Positions 1 to 11,423 of a stretch of 64,000 nt of DNA are shown in pieces. This DNA comes from Klebsiella ornithinolytica NBRC 105727 = ATCC 31898 (lineage in GTDB: Bacteria > Pseudomonadota > Gammaproteobacteria > Enterobacterales > Enterobacteriaceae), in NCBI RefSeq assembly GCF_001598295.1, contig NZ_BCYR01000005.1, positions 186,001 through 250,000 of the forward strand, read 5' to 3'. Within the stretch, counting starts at the first letter, position 1. Every line of letters begins with the position of its first letter. The position numbers were made by a program, and so were the translations under genes. Under the pieces are notes generated by a model. It was not told where the DNA came from. It searched no databases and saw only the letters and a list, made by a program, of their open reading frames with translations.

Positions 1-599
<599 letters not shown>

Positions 600-620
600 G
601 TTGAGATGAGACATTGATCC

Positions 621-648
621 AAAAAGGCGACCTCGGTCGCCTTTTTTT
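621..648 (+). terminator. Rho-independent terminator of gapA
   Basis: Perfect 7-bp stem GGCGACC / GGTCGCC with a 2-base loop at 626-641, preceded by an A run and followed by seven Ts. It sits 22 bases after the gapA stop codon. Confidence 0.95.
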
Positions 649-686
649 ATGGCTTCATGTTTACGGCTAACCTTTAGGATTGCACC

Positions 687-1574
687 ATGATTAACAAAAT
701 TTTTGCTCTCCCGGTAGTTGAACAACTTACCCCTGTCCTTTCCCGCCGCCAGCTTGATGAGCTGGAGCTGATCGTTGTTGACCATCCGCAGGTTAAAGCC
801 TCCGTGGCTTTCCAGGGCGCGCACCTGCTCTCCTGGAAACCGGCTGGCGAAGAAGAAGTGCTGTGGCTCAGCAACAATACGCCGTTCAAAAACGGCGTCG
901 CCCTGCGCGGCGGCGTGCCGGTTTGCTGGCCGTGGTTCGGTCCGGCGGCGCAGCAGGGTTTACCGTCCCATGGCTTCGCCCGTAACCTGCCGTGGGCGCT
1001 GAAAGGCCACGATGAAGATGAAAGCGGCGTGATGCTGACCTTTGAACTCAAAAGTAGCGATGCAACCCGCAAATACTGGCCGCACGAATTTACGCTCTAT
1101 GCGCGTTTCAAACTGGGTAAAACCTGCGAGATCGAGCTGGAAGCGCACGGTGAATTTGAAACCACCTCCGCACTGCATACCTACTTCAACGTCGGCGACA
1201 TTGCGGCAGTGAAAGTCAGCGGTCTGGGTGACCGTTATATTGATAAAGTGAAGAATGCCGAAGAAGGCGTATTAAGCAACGGTACCGAGACCTTCCCTGA
1301 CCGTACCGACCGCGTCTATCTGAATGCCGAAGCCTGTAGCGTGATTCACGACGCTGCGCTGAACCGCAACATCGATGTTGTCCACCATCACCACAGCAAC
1401 GTCGTGGGCTGGAACCCAGGCCCGGCGCTCTCCGTCAGCATGGGCGATATGCCGGATGACGGGTACAAAACCTTTGTTTGCGTCGAAACCTGCTGCGTCA
1501 CCGAAACGCAGAAAACCAGCGAAGAGAAACCGTCTCGCCTGGCGCAAACTATCCGCGTCGTGAAACGAGGCTAG
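687..1574 (+). CDS. yeaD: Glucose-6-phosphate 1-epimerase / D-hexose-6-phosphate mutarotase YeaD
   Basis: Aldose-1-epimerase-like protein of 295 residues, one more than I recall for E. coli YeaD. It is expected to interconvert alpha and beta anomers of glucose 6-phosphate in the cytosol. The family's SHGFARN segment (around residue 92) and the LHTYFNVGD segment carry conserved substrate-contacting residues, and the VCVETCCVT segment is near the C-terminus. The ATG at 687 follows an AGGA at about 676-679. As in E. coli it directly follows gapA, but the gapA terminator lies between, so it probably has its own promoter. Confidence 0.95.
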   Translation: MINKIFALPVVEQLTPVLSRRQLDELELIVVDHPQVKASVAFQGAHLLSWKPAGEEEVLWLSNNTPFKNGVALRGGVPVCWPWFGPAAQQGLPSHGFARNLPWALKGHDEDESGVMLTFELKSSDATRKYWPHEFTLYARFKLGKTCEIELEAHGEFETTSALHTYFNVGDIAAVKVSGLGDRYIDKVKNAEEGVLSNGTETFPDRTDRVYLNAEACSVIHDAALNRNIDVVHHHHSNVVGWNPGPALSVSMGDMPDDGYKTFVCVETCCVTETQKTSEEKPSRLAQTIRVVKRG

Positions 1575-1610
1575 TCCCTTCCACTCCCGATAGCCGGGAG
1601 ATGAGGGATT

Positions 1611-1639
1611 AAAAACAGGGCGATAACGCCCTGTTTTGT
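1611..1639. terminator. Bidirectional terminator between yeaD and the DASS transporter gene
   Basis: Stem AAAACAGGGCG / CGCCCTGTTTT with loop ATAA. It is A-rich on one side and T-rich on the other, so it can stop transcription from yeaD (+) and from the convergent transporter gene (-). Almost the same hairpin recurs at 4114-4138. Confidence 0.85.
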
Positions 1640-1665
1640 TTACTGACACTCGTGACGTTTTTCCG

Positions 1666-3123
1666 TTACCAGAATCCCACCAGTTTCATCCACGCGCCTC
1701 CCAACACTAACCAGATAGCAATCGAGGCCAGCGATACCACAAAACTGACTCCCCACCACTGCCCGGTCGTGTTATATCCCGAGCCAAACAGCGCTGGCCC
1801 CGGGCCCCCGGAGTATTGCGTAAGCCCCATCGACAAGTTTGAGGTATACCCCAGCACCAGCGCGGCAAACAGCGGCGGTACGCCGACGGAAACGGCCACG
1901 GCAAGAAATGCCAGATACATCGCGGAAATATGCGCCATCGCCGACGCGAAAAAATAGCGGGTGTAGAAATAAACCACGACAAGCAGTAAAAAAACCGTTA
2001 TCCATTCGAAGTGGCCGACATAGCCGACAATTCGCTCCGATATCCAGCTAATCATGCCGTACTTATTGAGCGCATTGGCCATCATCACCAGTACGGCAAA
2101 CCAGAACATGGTGTCCCAGGCCGTTTTTTCTTCGATAATATTCTTCCACGACATGATGTTGCTGATCAGCAGCACCATCAGTCCAATAAACGCCGAAAGC
2201 GTCGCGGGAATCGAAAAGAAAATATCACCGACGGTCCATAGCAATATCAGCAGGACAAAATCAAACGCCAGAATTTTTTCTGCCAGCGACATCGGTCCCA
2301 TTTTACGCAGCTCTTCCCGGGCAATCGAGGGTATCTCCGGCGTTTTCTTCAACTGCGGCGGATAGATCGCGTAAATCACCAGCGGCAGCAGGATCAGTGA
2401 GACAATCCCCGGAGCAATGGCCCCGACAAACCAGGTCGTCCAGGTGATCTCTATTCCCTGGCTTCGCGCCAGTTCGGCAACCAGCGGGTTACCCGCCATC
2501 GCCGTTAAAAACATCGTGCAGACGATGGCATCGATCTGTGAAACGCAAATCATTAAAAAGGCGCCGGCTTTTCTCGCCGTCGCCCCTGGTTCTGACTGGT
2601 AAGCCGTGGCAATGGACTGCGTAATCGGGTACATAATTCCGCCGCCCCTCGCGGATGCCGAAGGGATCCCCGGTCCGAGGACGACATCTGACAGCGCCAG
2701 TCCATAGGCAACGCCCAACATGCTGGAACCGCATTTAGAAATAAACCACAGCGCCACCCGCTTGCCCAACCCGGTCTTGATCACCGCCCGGGAGATGAAC
2801 ATAGCGATACCAATCAACCAGATAGTCCCGTTAGCAAACCCGGATAACGCCGCAACTTTGTCGCTTTTACCCGGCGAGAGAGGCGTCACGCCCAAAAACG
2901 CAGAGACGATCAGCGCAATCATCGTCACCGCCCCCATCGGGAGCACCTTTAGAATGATGGCAAAGATAGTGGCGGCAAAAATGGCAAACATTTGCCATGC
3001 GTGGAGGGCGAGTCCATCAGGCGGCGGAGTAAACCAGATAATAACGCCGAAGAGTATCGTGAGAATCGCTTTCCACAGCGGGAAAGCCAGCTTCACATCC
3101 AGAGGCTTGTTAAGTTCAGTCAT
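1666..3123 (-). CDS. DASS-family anion:Na+ symporter (CitT/YbhI-like)
   Basis: Inner-membrane protein of 485 residues with about 12 hydrophobic segments, resembling divalent anion:sodium symporters (CitT, TtdT, YbhI). The N-terminus FPLWKAILTILFGVIIWFTP and the LSDVVLGPGIPSASARGGGI and LTQYSGGPGPALFGSGY segments are typical of this group, whose known substrates are citrate, tartrate, succinate and similar C4-C6 acids. The start at 3123 has an AGGAGA just upstream. It is not present between yeaD and yeaE in E. coli K-12, so it is a lineage insertion. The substrate cannot be assigned from sequence; no catabolic gene stands beside it. Confidence 0.88.
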   Translation of the reverse strand: MTELNKPLDVKLAFPLWKAILTILFGVIIWFTPPPDGLALHAWQMFAIFAATIFAIILKVLPMGAVTMIALIVSAFLGVTPLSPGKSDKVAALSGFANGTIWLIGIAMFISRAVIKTGLGKRVALWFISKCGSSMLGVAYGLALSDVVLGPGIPSASARGGGIMYPITQSIATAYQSEPGATARKAGAFLMICVSQIDAIVCTMFLTAMAGNPLVAELARSQGIEITWTTWFVGAIAPGIVSLILLPLVIYAIYPPQLKKTPEIPSIAREELRKMGPMSLAEKILAFDFVLLILLWTVGDIFFSIPATLSAFIGLMVLLISNIMSWKNIIEEKTAWDTMFWFAVLVMMANALNKYGMISWISERIVGYVGHFEWITVFLLLVVVYFYTRYFFASAMAHISAMYLAFLAVAVSVGVPPLFAALVLGYTSNLSMGLTQYSGGPGPALFGSGYNTTGQWWGVSFVVSLASIAIWLVLGGAWMKLVGFW

Positions 3124-3191
3124 GTAAATCTCCTTTTTCTTTTATCTTTAAGGAGATAATCACCACTGGACCTTGATGTTCATCAACTAAG

Positions 3192-3209
3192 CGCCAAAGT
3201 GTTTTGGCG
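3192..3209. terminator. Hairpin between yeaE and the DASS gene
   Basis: Stem CGCCAAA / TTTGGCG with a 4-base loop, just past the yeaE stop codon on the minus strand. It has no U-tract, so it may be a weak terminator or an operator for the DASS gene. Confidence 0.4.
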
Positions 3210-3221
3210 AATAACTGTTCT

Positions 3222-4076
3222 TTACACCATATCGAGCGGGACTTTTTTGCCCGGCGCGGGAAAAGCACTATCCAGCCGCGCCAGCTCCTGCACGGTGAGC
3301 GTTATCGACAGCGCAGCGGCATTTTGCGTAACATGCTCTACGCTTGCCGCTTTCGGGATAGCCATAACGCCCGGATGACTGATGACCCAGGCCAGCAGAA
3401 TTTGGGCCGCGCTCACCCCTCGGTCTTCAGCAATATTTTTCACAACGCTGTGATTTAAAAGTCCATCGCGCAGACGTCCGGCCTGAGCCAACGGGCTGTA
3501 GGCCATCACCGGCAGCGACCGTTGCTGACACCACGCCAGCAGGTCATGTTCAATGCCCCGCGACGCCAGGTGGTACAGTACCTGATTGGTCGCGCACCGT
3601 TGGCCCCCGGCAACCTGCCACAGCGCCTGCATCGCGGCAGTATCGAGATTCGATACGCCCCAACGGCGAATTTTGCCCTGCGCCACCAGCCTCTCCATGC
3701 CCTCAACGGTTTGCGCAAAGGAAAACTCGCCGGCCCAGTGCAGCAGGTACATATCGAGGTAATCGGTCCCCAGACGGCGCAGGCTGGCCTCGCAGGCATC
3801 CATCATCTGCTGTCCACCCGCATGCCACGGATAGACTTTAGAGACCAGTACGACGCGATCCCGCAGGCCGCGAATCGCCTCTCCGACCACCTCTTCCGCC
3901 CCGCCATGTGCATACATTTCGGCGGTGTCGATGACCGTCAGCCCGCGTTCCACGCCCGCTCGTAGTGCAGCCACCTCCTGCGTACGTCGGGCCCTGTCTT
4001 CACCCATATACCAGGTTCCCTGCCCGATAGCAGGAACCGCCGCACGATCGCCAAAAGATACTGTTTTTTCCATCAT
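3222..4076 (-). CDS. yeaE: Aldo/keto reductase YeaE (methylglyoxal reductase)
   Basis: NADPH-dependent cytosolic reductase of 284 residues; E. coli YeaE reduces methylglyoxal and other aldehydes. The aldo/keto reductase signatures are visible: the catalytic Asp and Tyr in VIDTAEMYAHG (about residues 48-58), Lys in VLVSKVYPW and His in YLLHWAG. The cofactor-binding end IPKAASVEHV is near residue 243. Two ATGs (4076 and 4073) follow AGGAGG; spacing slightly favours 4073. In E. coli it also lies between yeaD and mipA on this strand. Confidence 0.93.
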   Translation of the reverse strand: MMEKTVSFGDRAAVPAIGQGTWYMGEDRARRTQEVAALRAGVERGLTVIDTAEMYAHGGAEEVVGEAIRGLRDRVVLVSKVYPWHAGGQQMMDACEASLRRLGTDYLDMYLLHWAGEFSFAQTVEGMERLVAQGKIRRWGVSNLDTAAMQALWQVAGGQRCATNQVLYHLASRGIEHDLLAWCQQRSLPVMAYSPLAQAGRLRDGLLNHSVVKNIAEDRGVSAAQILLAWVISHPGVMAIPKAASVEHVTQNAAALSITLTVQELARLDSAFPAPGKKVPLDMV

Positions 4077-4113
4077 CGCCTCCTCCGGTTATGCCGTTGC
4101 ACCACCGTAATGC

Positions 4114-4138
4114 AAAACAGGGCGTTATGCCCTGTTTT
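4114..4138 (-). terminator. Terminator downstream of mipA
   Basis: Stem AAAACAGGGC / GCCCTGTTTT with a 5-base loop between the mipA stop codon and the yeaE start. It has runs of A and T on both sides and is nearly identical to the hairpin after yeaD. Confidence 0.8.
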
Positions 4139-4200
4139 GATGCACGAATTTCTTCGTTATGGTGCACGATCGTCTGCTCGACGATCGCTATCGTGTGCGA

Positions 4201-4947
4201 TCAGAAGGTGTAGGTAATCCCCGTGGAGATCAGACCGCTCCAGGATTTGTCGACCATCGGACTGTCGGTGATTTCATTAGACAGGTGGGTGTAACGCGCC
4301 ACGCCATACACGCTCCAGTCGCCGAGGAAACGATAGTTAGCCGACAGCTCAAGGTACGGGTTCCAGCTGCTATCCGGGTCGTAGCTACGCATGCCGCTAC
4401 GATTAGACTCATGCTGAGAAACGCCGTAGTAGTATTCGTTCTGGTTATCGCTGTTCCACTCGAGGCCAATCCCCGGCGTCAAGGTCAGGTTGCCGTTGGT
4501 ATAGCGATAAAGCCAGGCCGTATCCCAGGTGATACCGTTGCTGTTACCCAGCGTGTCGCCCGCAAGCGTCGTACGCAAGAAGCCGTACTGCGTGTTGTGG
4601 ACATAAGAGAGCCCGGCCATCATGGTGGTTTTACGGCGATCCAACTTGCGCATTTGCTCACTATCGCTGTCGCCCGGCTTGAAGTACATCGGCGACCAGT
4701 AGGCGGTCACGGACAGCTTATCGGTGTTGTCATTCCACAAATAGTAGCCGCCACCGAGGCCGTGAAACCAAAAGCTGTCGCTCTCATAGCTAATTGCCGG
4801 GACGGGGAAAACATCGGCATCGTATTGTTTATAAGGGTTCTCGACGATACCCACGCCGGCCCCTAACGTAAATTTCCCTTCCGCGTGGGCAGCCGAAACA
4901 GAGGCCGCAAGGCACACGCTGAGTGCCAGAGGTTTGATCTTATTCAC
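4201..4947 (-). CDS. mipA: MltA-interacting outer membrane scaffold protein MipA
   Basis: Outer-membrane beta-barrel family protein (MipA/OmpV) of 248 residues. It carries a clear Sec signal peptide (MNKIKPLALSVCLAASVSAAHA, cleavage after AHA) followed by alternating amphipathic strands and an aromatic C-terminus (ITYTF), typical of BAM substrates. In E. coli MipA bridges the lytic transglycosylase MltA and PBP1B. The position between yeaE and the divergent yeaG matches E. coli. Confidence 0.94.
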   Translation of the reverse strand: MNKIKPLALSVCLAASVSAAHAEGKFTLGAGVGIVENPYKQYDADVFPVPAISYESDSFWFHGLGGGYYLWNDNTDKLSVTAYWSPMYFKPGDSDSEQMRKLDRRKTTMMAGLSYVHNTQYGFLRTTLAGDTLGNSNGITWDTAWLYRYTNGNLTLTPGIGLEWNSDNQNEYYYGVSQHESNRSGMRSYDPDSSWNPYLELSANYRFLGDWSVYGVARYTHLSNEITDSPMVDKSWSGLISTGITYTF

Positions 4948-5258
4948 AATCCATATTCCCGTTTGTCAATTAATACGCCGGGGCAGTTTACCGTCGTAGG
5001 CCTCATGCCTCAAATTCTTTACCCGTCATTACATAAACCATTCAATTTCTCATCAACAGATGACCATAAACTTGCAGCCGGATGACAGCCCCATGACGCG
5101 GCCTGGCAAGACGTGCGAAAAAGCGCCTTTTTTCCGGATGAGTTATTGATATGTCATTGAAATTGATTTTTGCCGGCATGCAAGTTTTCTAAATGCATCT
5201 ACGCTTTAATTTAGAAGAAGTGATTTTGGCGCACGTTGTCTGTGTCGCTTCGTCAACC

Positions 5259-5274
5259 TGGCATAAGGGTTGCT
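5259..5274 (+). promoter_or_regulatory. Sigma-54 (RpoN) promoter of yeaGH
   Basis: TGGCAT-AAGGG-TTGCT matches the TGGCAC-N5-TTGCW consensus. GG at 5260-5261 and GC at 5272-5273 are exactly 12 bases apart, giving the -24/-12 geometry. It lies 101 bases before the yeaG ATG. E. coli yeaGH is known to be RpoN/NtrC-dependent in nitrogen starvation, so the element explains the likely control here. I found no convincing NtrC site pair. Confidence 0.8.
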
Positions 5275-5374
5275 GGAGAATCGATGAACGTCGCGCAGTT
5301 TACCTCTTCCGGGAGCTCCCACTATTCATATGAACGGCTCTCAACTTGTGCTAAAAACGAAAGGACGGCATGCC

Positions 5375-7309
5375 ATGAATATATTCGATCACTATCGCCA
5401 GCGTTATGAAGCTGCCAAGGACGAAGAGTTCACACTGCAGGAGTTTCTTACCATCTGCCGGCAAGATCGCAGTGCTTATGCCAACGCGGCAGAACGGCTG
5501 CTGATGGCCATTGGTGAGCCAGTCATGGTCGACACGGCCCTGGAACCCCGGCTGTCCCGTCTCTTTTCAAACCGGGTTGTCGCACGCTATCCGGCATTTG
5601 AAGAGTTTTACGGCATGGAAGATGCCATCGAGCAGATCGTCTCTTACCTGAAACACGCCGCACAAGGTCTGGAAGAGAAGAAACAGATTCTGTATCTGCT
5701 GGGCCCGGTCGGCGGGGGTAAATCGTCGCTGGCTGAACGTCTGAAATCCTTAATGCAGCGTGTACCTATCTATATACTGAGCGCCAACGGTGAACGTAGC
5801 CCGGTCAACGATCATCCGCTGTGCCTGTTTAACCCGCAGGAAGACGCGCAGATTCTCGATAAAGAGTATGGCGTGCCTACCCGTTATCTCGGCACCATCA
5901 TGTCGCCGTGGGCGGCAAAACGCCTGCACGAGTTCGGTGGCGACATCACCAAATTCCGCGTGATCAAAGTGTGGCCCTCTATCCTTGAGCAAATTGCCAT
6001 CGCCAAGACAGAACCGGGTGATGAGAATAACCAGGATATCTCCGCGCTGGTCGGTAAAGTGGATATTCGTAAACTGGAGCATTATGCCCAGAACGATCCG
6101 GACGCCTACGGCTACTCCGGCGCCCTGTGCCGCGCCAACCAGGGGATTATGGAGTTCGTCGAGATGTTTAAAGCGCCTATCAAGGTGCTGCATCCGCTGC
6201 TGACCGCCACGCAGGAAGGCAACTATAACGGAACCGAGGGAATTTCGGCCCTGCCGTTTAACGGCATTATTCTCGCCCACTCCAACGAATCCGAATGGGT
6301 GACCTTCCGTAATAACAAAAACAACGAGGCTTTCCTCGACCGCGTGTATATCGTCAAGGTGCCTTATTGCCTGCGTATCTCCGAAGAGATGCGTATCTAC
6401 GAAAAACTGCTTAACAACAGTGAGCTGACCCACGCGCCGTGCGCCCCGGGGACCCTGGAGACGCTGTCGCGCTTCTCCATACTGTCGCGGCTGAAAGAGC
6501 CGGAAAACTCGAGCATTTACTCCAAAATGCGCGTGTACGACGGTGAAAGCCTGAAAGACACCGACCCGAAAGCGAAATCCTATCAGGAGTACCGCGATTA
6601 CGCCGGCGTCGACGAAGGGATGAACGGTCTGTCCACCCGCTTCGCCTTCAAAATATTGTCGCGCGTGTTTAACTTTGACCACGCCGAGGTCGCCGCGAAC
6701 CCGGTCCATCTGTTCTACGTCCTGGAACAGCAAATCGAGCGCGAGCAGTTCCCGCAAGAGCAGTCGGAACGTTATCTGGAGTTCCTCAAAGGCTATCTGA
6801 TCCCGAAATATGCCGAGTTTATCGGTAAAGAGATTCAGACCGCCTATCTTGAGTCCTACTCCGAATACGGGCAGAACATCTTTGACCGCTATGTCACCTA
6901 TGCGGACTTCTGGATTCAGGATCAGGAGTACCGCGATCCGGACACCGGCCAACTGTTTGACCGTGAGTCGTTGAATGCGGAGCTGGAGAAAATTGAGAAG
7001 CCGGCCGGGATCAGCAACCCGAAAGACTTCCGTAATGAGATAGTCAACTTCGTCCTGCGCGCCAGGGCTAATATCAACGGACGGAACCCGAACTGGACCA
7101 GCTACGAAAAACTGCGCACGGTGATTGAGAAGAAAATGTTCTCCAATACCGAAGAGCTGCTGCCGGTGATTTCGTTTAACGCCAAAACCTCAACCGACGA
7201 GCAGAAAAAACACGACGATTTTGTCGATCGTATGATGGAGAAAGGCTATACCCGTAAGCAGGTCCGTCTGCTGTGCGAATGGTACCTGCGCGTACGTAAA
7301 TCATCCTGA
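5375..7309 (+). CDS. yeaG: Serine protein kinase YeaG (PrkA family)
   Basis: 644-residue AAA+/PrkA-type kinase, the same length as E. coli YeaG. The Walker A motif GPVGGGKSS is at residues 110-118, followed by the PrkA AAA domain; the C-terminal part is the PrkA kinase-like domain. The start MNIFDHYRQRY at 5375 has AAGGA nine bases upstream; an in-frame ATG at 5330 would add 15 residues without a better site. It works with YeaH in sustained nitrogen starvation and stationary stress in E. coli. Transcription probably starts from the sigma-54 promoter at 5259-5274. Confidence 0.96.
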   Translation: MNIFDHYRQRYEAAKDEEFTLQEFLTICRQDRSAYANAAERLLMAIGEPVMVDTALEPRLSRLFSNRVVARYPAFEEFYGMEDAIEQIVSYLKHAAQGLEEKKQILYLLGPVGGGKSSLAERLKSLMQRVPIYILSANGERSPVNDHPLCLFNPQEDAQILDKEYGVPTRYLGTIMSPWAAKRLHEFGGDITKFRVIKVWPSILEQIAIAKTEPGDENNQDISALVGKVDIRKLEHYAQNDPDAYGYSGALCRANQGIMEFVEMFKAPIKVLHPLLTATQEGNYNGTEGISALPFNGIILAHSNESEWVTFRNNKNNEAFLDRVYIVKVPYCLRISEEMRIYEKLLNNSELTHAPCAPGTLETLSRFSILSRLKEPENSSIYSKMRVYDGESLKDTDPKAKSYQEYRDYAGVDEGMNGLSTRFAFKILSRVFNFDHAEVAANPVHLFYVLEQQIEREQFPQEQSERYLEFLKGYLIPKYAEFIGKEIQTAYLESYSEYGQNIFDRYVTYADFWIQDQEYRDPDTGQLFDRESLNAELEKIEKPAGISNPKDFRNEIVNFVLRARANINGRNPNWTSYEKLRTVIEKKMFSNTEELLPVISFNAKTSTDEQKKHDDFVDRMMEKGYTRKQVRLLCEWYLRVRKSS

Positions 7310-7319
7310 TAACGGAAAT

Positions 7320-8724
<1,405 letters not shown>

Positions 8725-8730
8725 CCAATA

Positions 8731-8765
8731 AAAACAGTCAGTTACATTAAGATCCTGACTGTTTT
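8731..8765 (+). terminator. Terminator of the yeaGH operon
   Basis: Stem AAAACAGTCAG / CTGACTGTTTT around a 13-base loop, starting six bases after the yeaH stop codon and ending in TTTT. Confidence 0.8.
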
Positions 8766-8859
8766 CCTTGAAGGCTGGCCGTTGAGTTTTTGCGCTTCAA
8801 TTCAAATAATGACGTCTGAATAAGCCTCAATCAGTGCCTGACTGGAAGCGACTGCCACT

Positions 8860-9513
8860 ATGCGTCTGACCGCCCACCTCTACGTTCGTCTGCCCCTGCT
8901 GATTTCAATCGTTCTGGGCGTTGTCTGTTTTTTCTTGCTTCCGACACAGCTCGGGACCTTGCAAAGAGTGCTGATCGGCTGGAATACGCTGGCATGGCCT
9001 TATCTGATTTTTATCTGGATCCGCATGTTGATTACTGATGTATCGGGCATTCAGCGCATTGCCCGGTTACAGGACCAAAGCGCGATGCTCGTGCTAATGA
9101 TAGTCATTGTGGCCTGTGCGGCCAGCATCGTCGCCATTTTAAGCGAACTCTCTGCGTTGAAAGAGCTCTCCGGCACGCCGCGCGTGGTCCATCTCCTGTT
9201 GACGGTGACAACCCTCATTGTCTCCTGGGCCCTCGTGCCCAGCTCTTTCGCTATGCACTATGCCCATCAGCACTATCTGCATCGGACGCAGGAGGTCACC
9301 CCGATGATATTTCCTGAAAAGCCGGAGGAGCCTGGATACTGGGATTTCCTGTACTACGCGTTTACGATTGCGGTGGCCGCACAAACCGCCGATGTGGCCA
9401 CCGGGACAACCGGGATCCGGCAAATCACGCTGCTACAATCGGTTATCTCCTTCGTGTTCAATCTCGCAATACTGGGTCTGTCGGTCAACGTCGGCGCAGG
9501 TCTGCTGAATTAG
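8860..9513 (+). CDS. DUF1345 family inner-membrane protein
   Basis: 217 residues with about five to six hydrophobic helices (residues 8-28, 36-55, 70-92, 106-130, 155-175, 190-215). The segments FLYYAFTIAVAAQTADV and the preceding SSFAMHYAHQHY match my memory of the DUF1345 family, whose function is unknown. An ATG at 8860 begins a basic, membrane-inserting N-terminus. It stands alone between terminators and replaces part of the E. coli yeaI-yeaJ interval. Transport or signalling is possible but not shown. Confidence 0.8.
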   Translation: MRLTAHLYVRLPLLISIVLGVVCFFLLPTQLGTLQRVLIGWNTLAWPYLIFIWIRMLITDVSGIQRIARLQDQSAMLVLMIVIVACAASIVAILSELSALKELSGTPRVVHLLLTVTTLIVSWALVPSSFAMHYAHQHYLHRTQEVTPMIFPEKPEEPGYWDFLYYAFTIAVAAQTADVATGTTGIRQITLLQSVISFVFNLAILGLSVNVGAGLLN

Positions 9514-9906
9514 TCTCTCCGAATCCGTTTCAACTGGCGCAGCAAGAAAGCCGGCTGTCGTTCCAACATGACGCGACGAAGGTTGCCCTTCCCCCCGCCC
9601 CTCCTTCTCCCGACCGGTTCCTTAGGGTCAGCATTGCCGTTTAAAACGCTTATTTTTGTGCGCTAGTCCACAATTTAATATTCTGCAAGGGCAATATTTA
9701 CTTTTAAATAAATGTGCTGTTTTAGAGCCAGAGGTTACACCATACACTATGCCTGAACGTGCAATGCTGCCTGAAAAATTAATATTCTTTTATAGCAATT
9801 AAAATATTTTACATTTTAACCGCCACCAGCCGCGGCTGAGATTTAATAATTAAATCCCGTGCAATTTGTTACGGAACTTATATTTTAAAACACCAGGAAT
9901 TAATTA
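9514..9906. other. Intergenic region upstream of the LamB-like porin
   Basis: 393 bases, GC-rich at first and very AT-rich from about 9650. It holds no plausible gene or hairpin. The AT-rich half is presumably the porin promoter and leader; I could not place a convincing -35/-10 pair or CRP site. Confidence 0.5.
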
Positions 9907-11238
9907 ATGAAAAAATCTTTATTACCCCTTGCCATTGCGTCGTCACTTTCAATGGTGTCCACAGCCGTATTAGCAGATGATAAAACAGATGCCCCATCCA
10001 AAACCGTCACCGCCACCGACACCTTGGCTGGCATTGATTTTTATGGGTATTTCCGTTCAGGCATGGGGGCCAGTGACGGCGGTGGTTCGATGAAAGACGC
10101 AACCGGCGGCAGCTTCGAGAAAAATAAACTCGGTCGTCTGGGTAATGAATTTGACACCTACGCGGAAGTTGGTTTTGGTAAAGAATTATATCGTTCAGGA
10201 AGCCAGTCTGTATATATCCAGACGATGATCAATATGTACGACGGCGACACCAACAGCAGCCACGAAAATAAGTTTGGCTGGGAAAACATGAATATCCAGT
10301 TCCGTAATTTTATGGGCCTGGATGAAACAACCTGGGCGGGTATCCGCCAGTATAATAAATACAGCATTGACGCTAACGACTACGATTTCTGGAACCATAC
10401 CAACGTCGGCGGCGGTATTGAAAAAATGAGTCTCGGTCAGGGAAAACTTTCTGTCGCCTTCTTACATCGCGATATTGATGAAGATCTTTCAGCCTTCGCC
10501 GAAGGCGAAGTGGACGCCCAGCAGCTGATCGATTCCAATCAACTTGAACTGATGTATGACAGCCAGCCTCTGTGGGATGGCGCAACGCTGGCGGTGGGTT
10601 ATAAATACCTGCACGCAGATGCCAACGATGAGCAAGTAGAGCGAGCCAACCACGATTATGTCGATGGCCAAACCGCGATGGTGGTGTTGAAGCAGCAGAT
10701 CTTCGACAAAGGCGTTAACAATACGGTTATTCAGTATTATGGCAAAGGCTCCGCCCTGCAAGGCGTGACCTTTGGTGCTGCGGACACGCTCAATGGCACG
10801 GTTAAAGAGGGTGAAGGTTGGGCACTGCGTAACTACGGCACTATCCCGGTTGCCGCGGACTGGGATGTCAGCCATGCGCTGAACTATGCTGCCGCCAACG
10901 ATGTTGAGCTGTGGAATGGTGATAAAGGCGATGCGTCAACGGCGTCCGTCAGCGCGAAAGTGACCTATCACTGGTCTGATTACACCCGGACTTACCTTGA
11001 AATGGGTTATTTCGACGACAAGAAAACGGTTAACGGGACTGACTACGATCGCAGCGGGGCAAAATACACCCTTGCGCAGGCGCTGTCCTACGGTCGCGAT
11101 AAGCCAGAATTGCGTGTATTCGTCAGCCATTACGATAGCGACCGGGATAACTGGACGGATGCCAGCGAATCGTCCTTCAACAATGGTCTCGACAACGACA
11201 CCTGGGCTGTGGGTATTCAGGCTAACGTCTTCTGGTAA
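9907..11238 (+). CDS. LamB-family (maltoporin-like) outer-membrane porin
   Basis: 443 residues, close to LamB (446). It has a signal peptide (MKKSLLPLAIASSLSMVSTAVLA, cleavage before DD), then DFYGYFRSGMGAS, the hallmark first strand of maltoporin-type 18-stranded barrels. Later segments include NKLGRLGNEFDTYAEVGFG and the GMGYFDD-like C-terminal strands, ending in the terminal aromatic motif QANVFW. These porins pass oligosaccharides or beta-glucosides (LamB, ScrY, BglH). No sugar PTS or hydrolase gene is adjacent, so substrate and regulation are unknown. Confidence 0.88.
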   Translation: MKKSLLPLAIASSLSMVSTAVLADDKTDAPSKTVTATDTLAGIDFYGYFRSGMGASDGGGSMKDATGGSFEKNKLGRLGNEFDTYAEVGFGKELYRSGSQSVYIQTMINMYDGDTNSSHENKFGWENMNIQFRNFMGLDETTWAGIRQYNKYSIDANDYDFWNHTNVGGGIEKMSLGQGKLSVAFLHRDIDEDLSAFAEGEVDAQQLIDSNQLELMYDSQPLWDGATLAVGYKYLHADANDEQVERANHDYVDGQTAMVVLKQQIFDKGVNNTVIQYYGKGSALQGVTFGAADTLNGTVKEGEGWALRNYGTIPVAADWDVSHALNYAAANDVELWNGDKGDASTASVSAKVTYHWSDYTRTYLEMGYFDDKKTVNGTDYDRSGAKYTLAQALSYGRDKPELRVFVSHYDSDRDNWTDASESSFNNGLDNDTWAVGIQANVFW

Positions 11239-11423
11239 TAATGGACTGTCCGCTGCGGGCGACTGGCATAAGCTGCCCGCAGTCGGCAAACCGGCGCAGG
11301 ATTCTGTCTGAGTGAATACGCCGGGCAGCACGGTCGCGGAGATAGCCGGATCGGAATCCACGCAAAGAGGCGCGTGGCAGGGCTGCTCAGACAGCCCTGA
11401 ACCCGCAGGGAAGATAGCTGATT

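Noticed and set aside
5750..6952. 400-codon ORF antisense to yeaG
   Set aside because: It lies wholly inside the conserved yeaG gene; long antisense frames are common in GC-rich enterobacterial genes, and its sequence has no family features.
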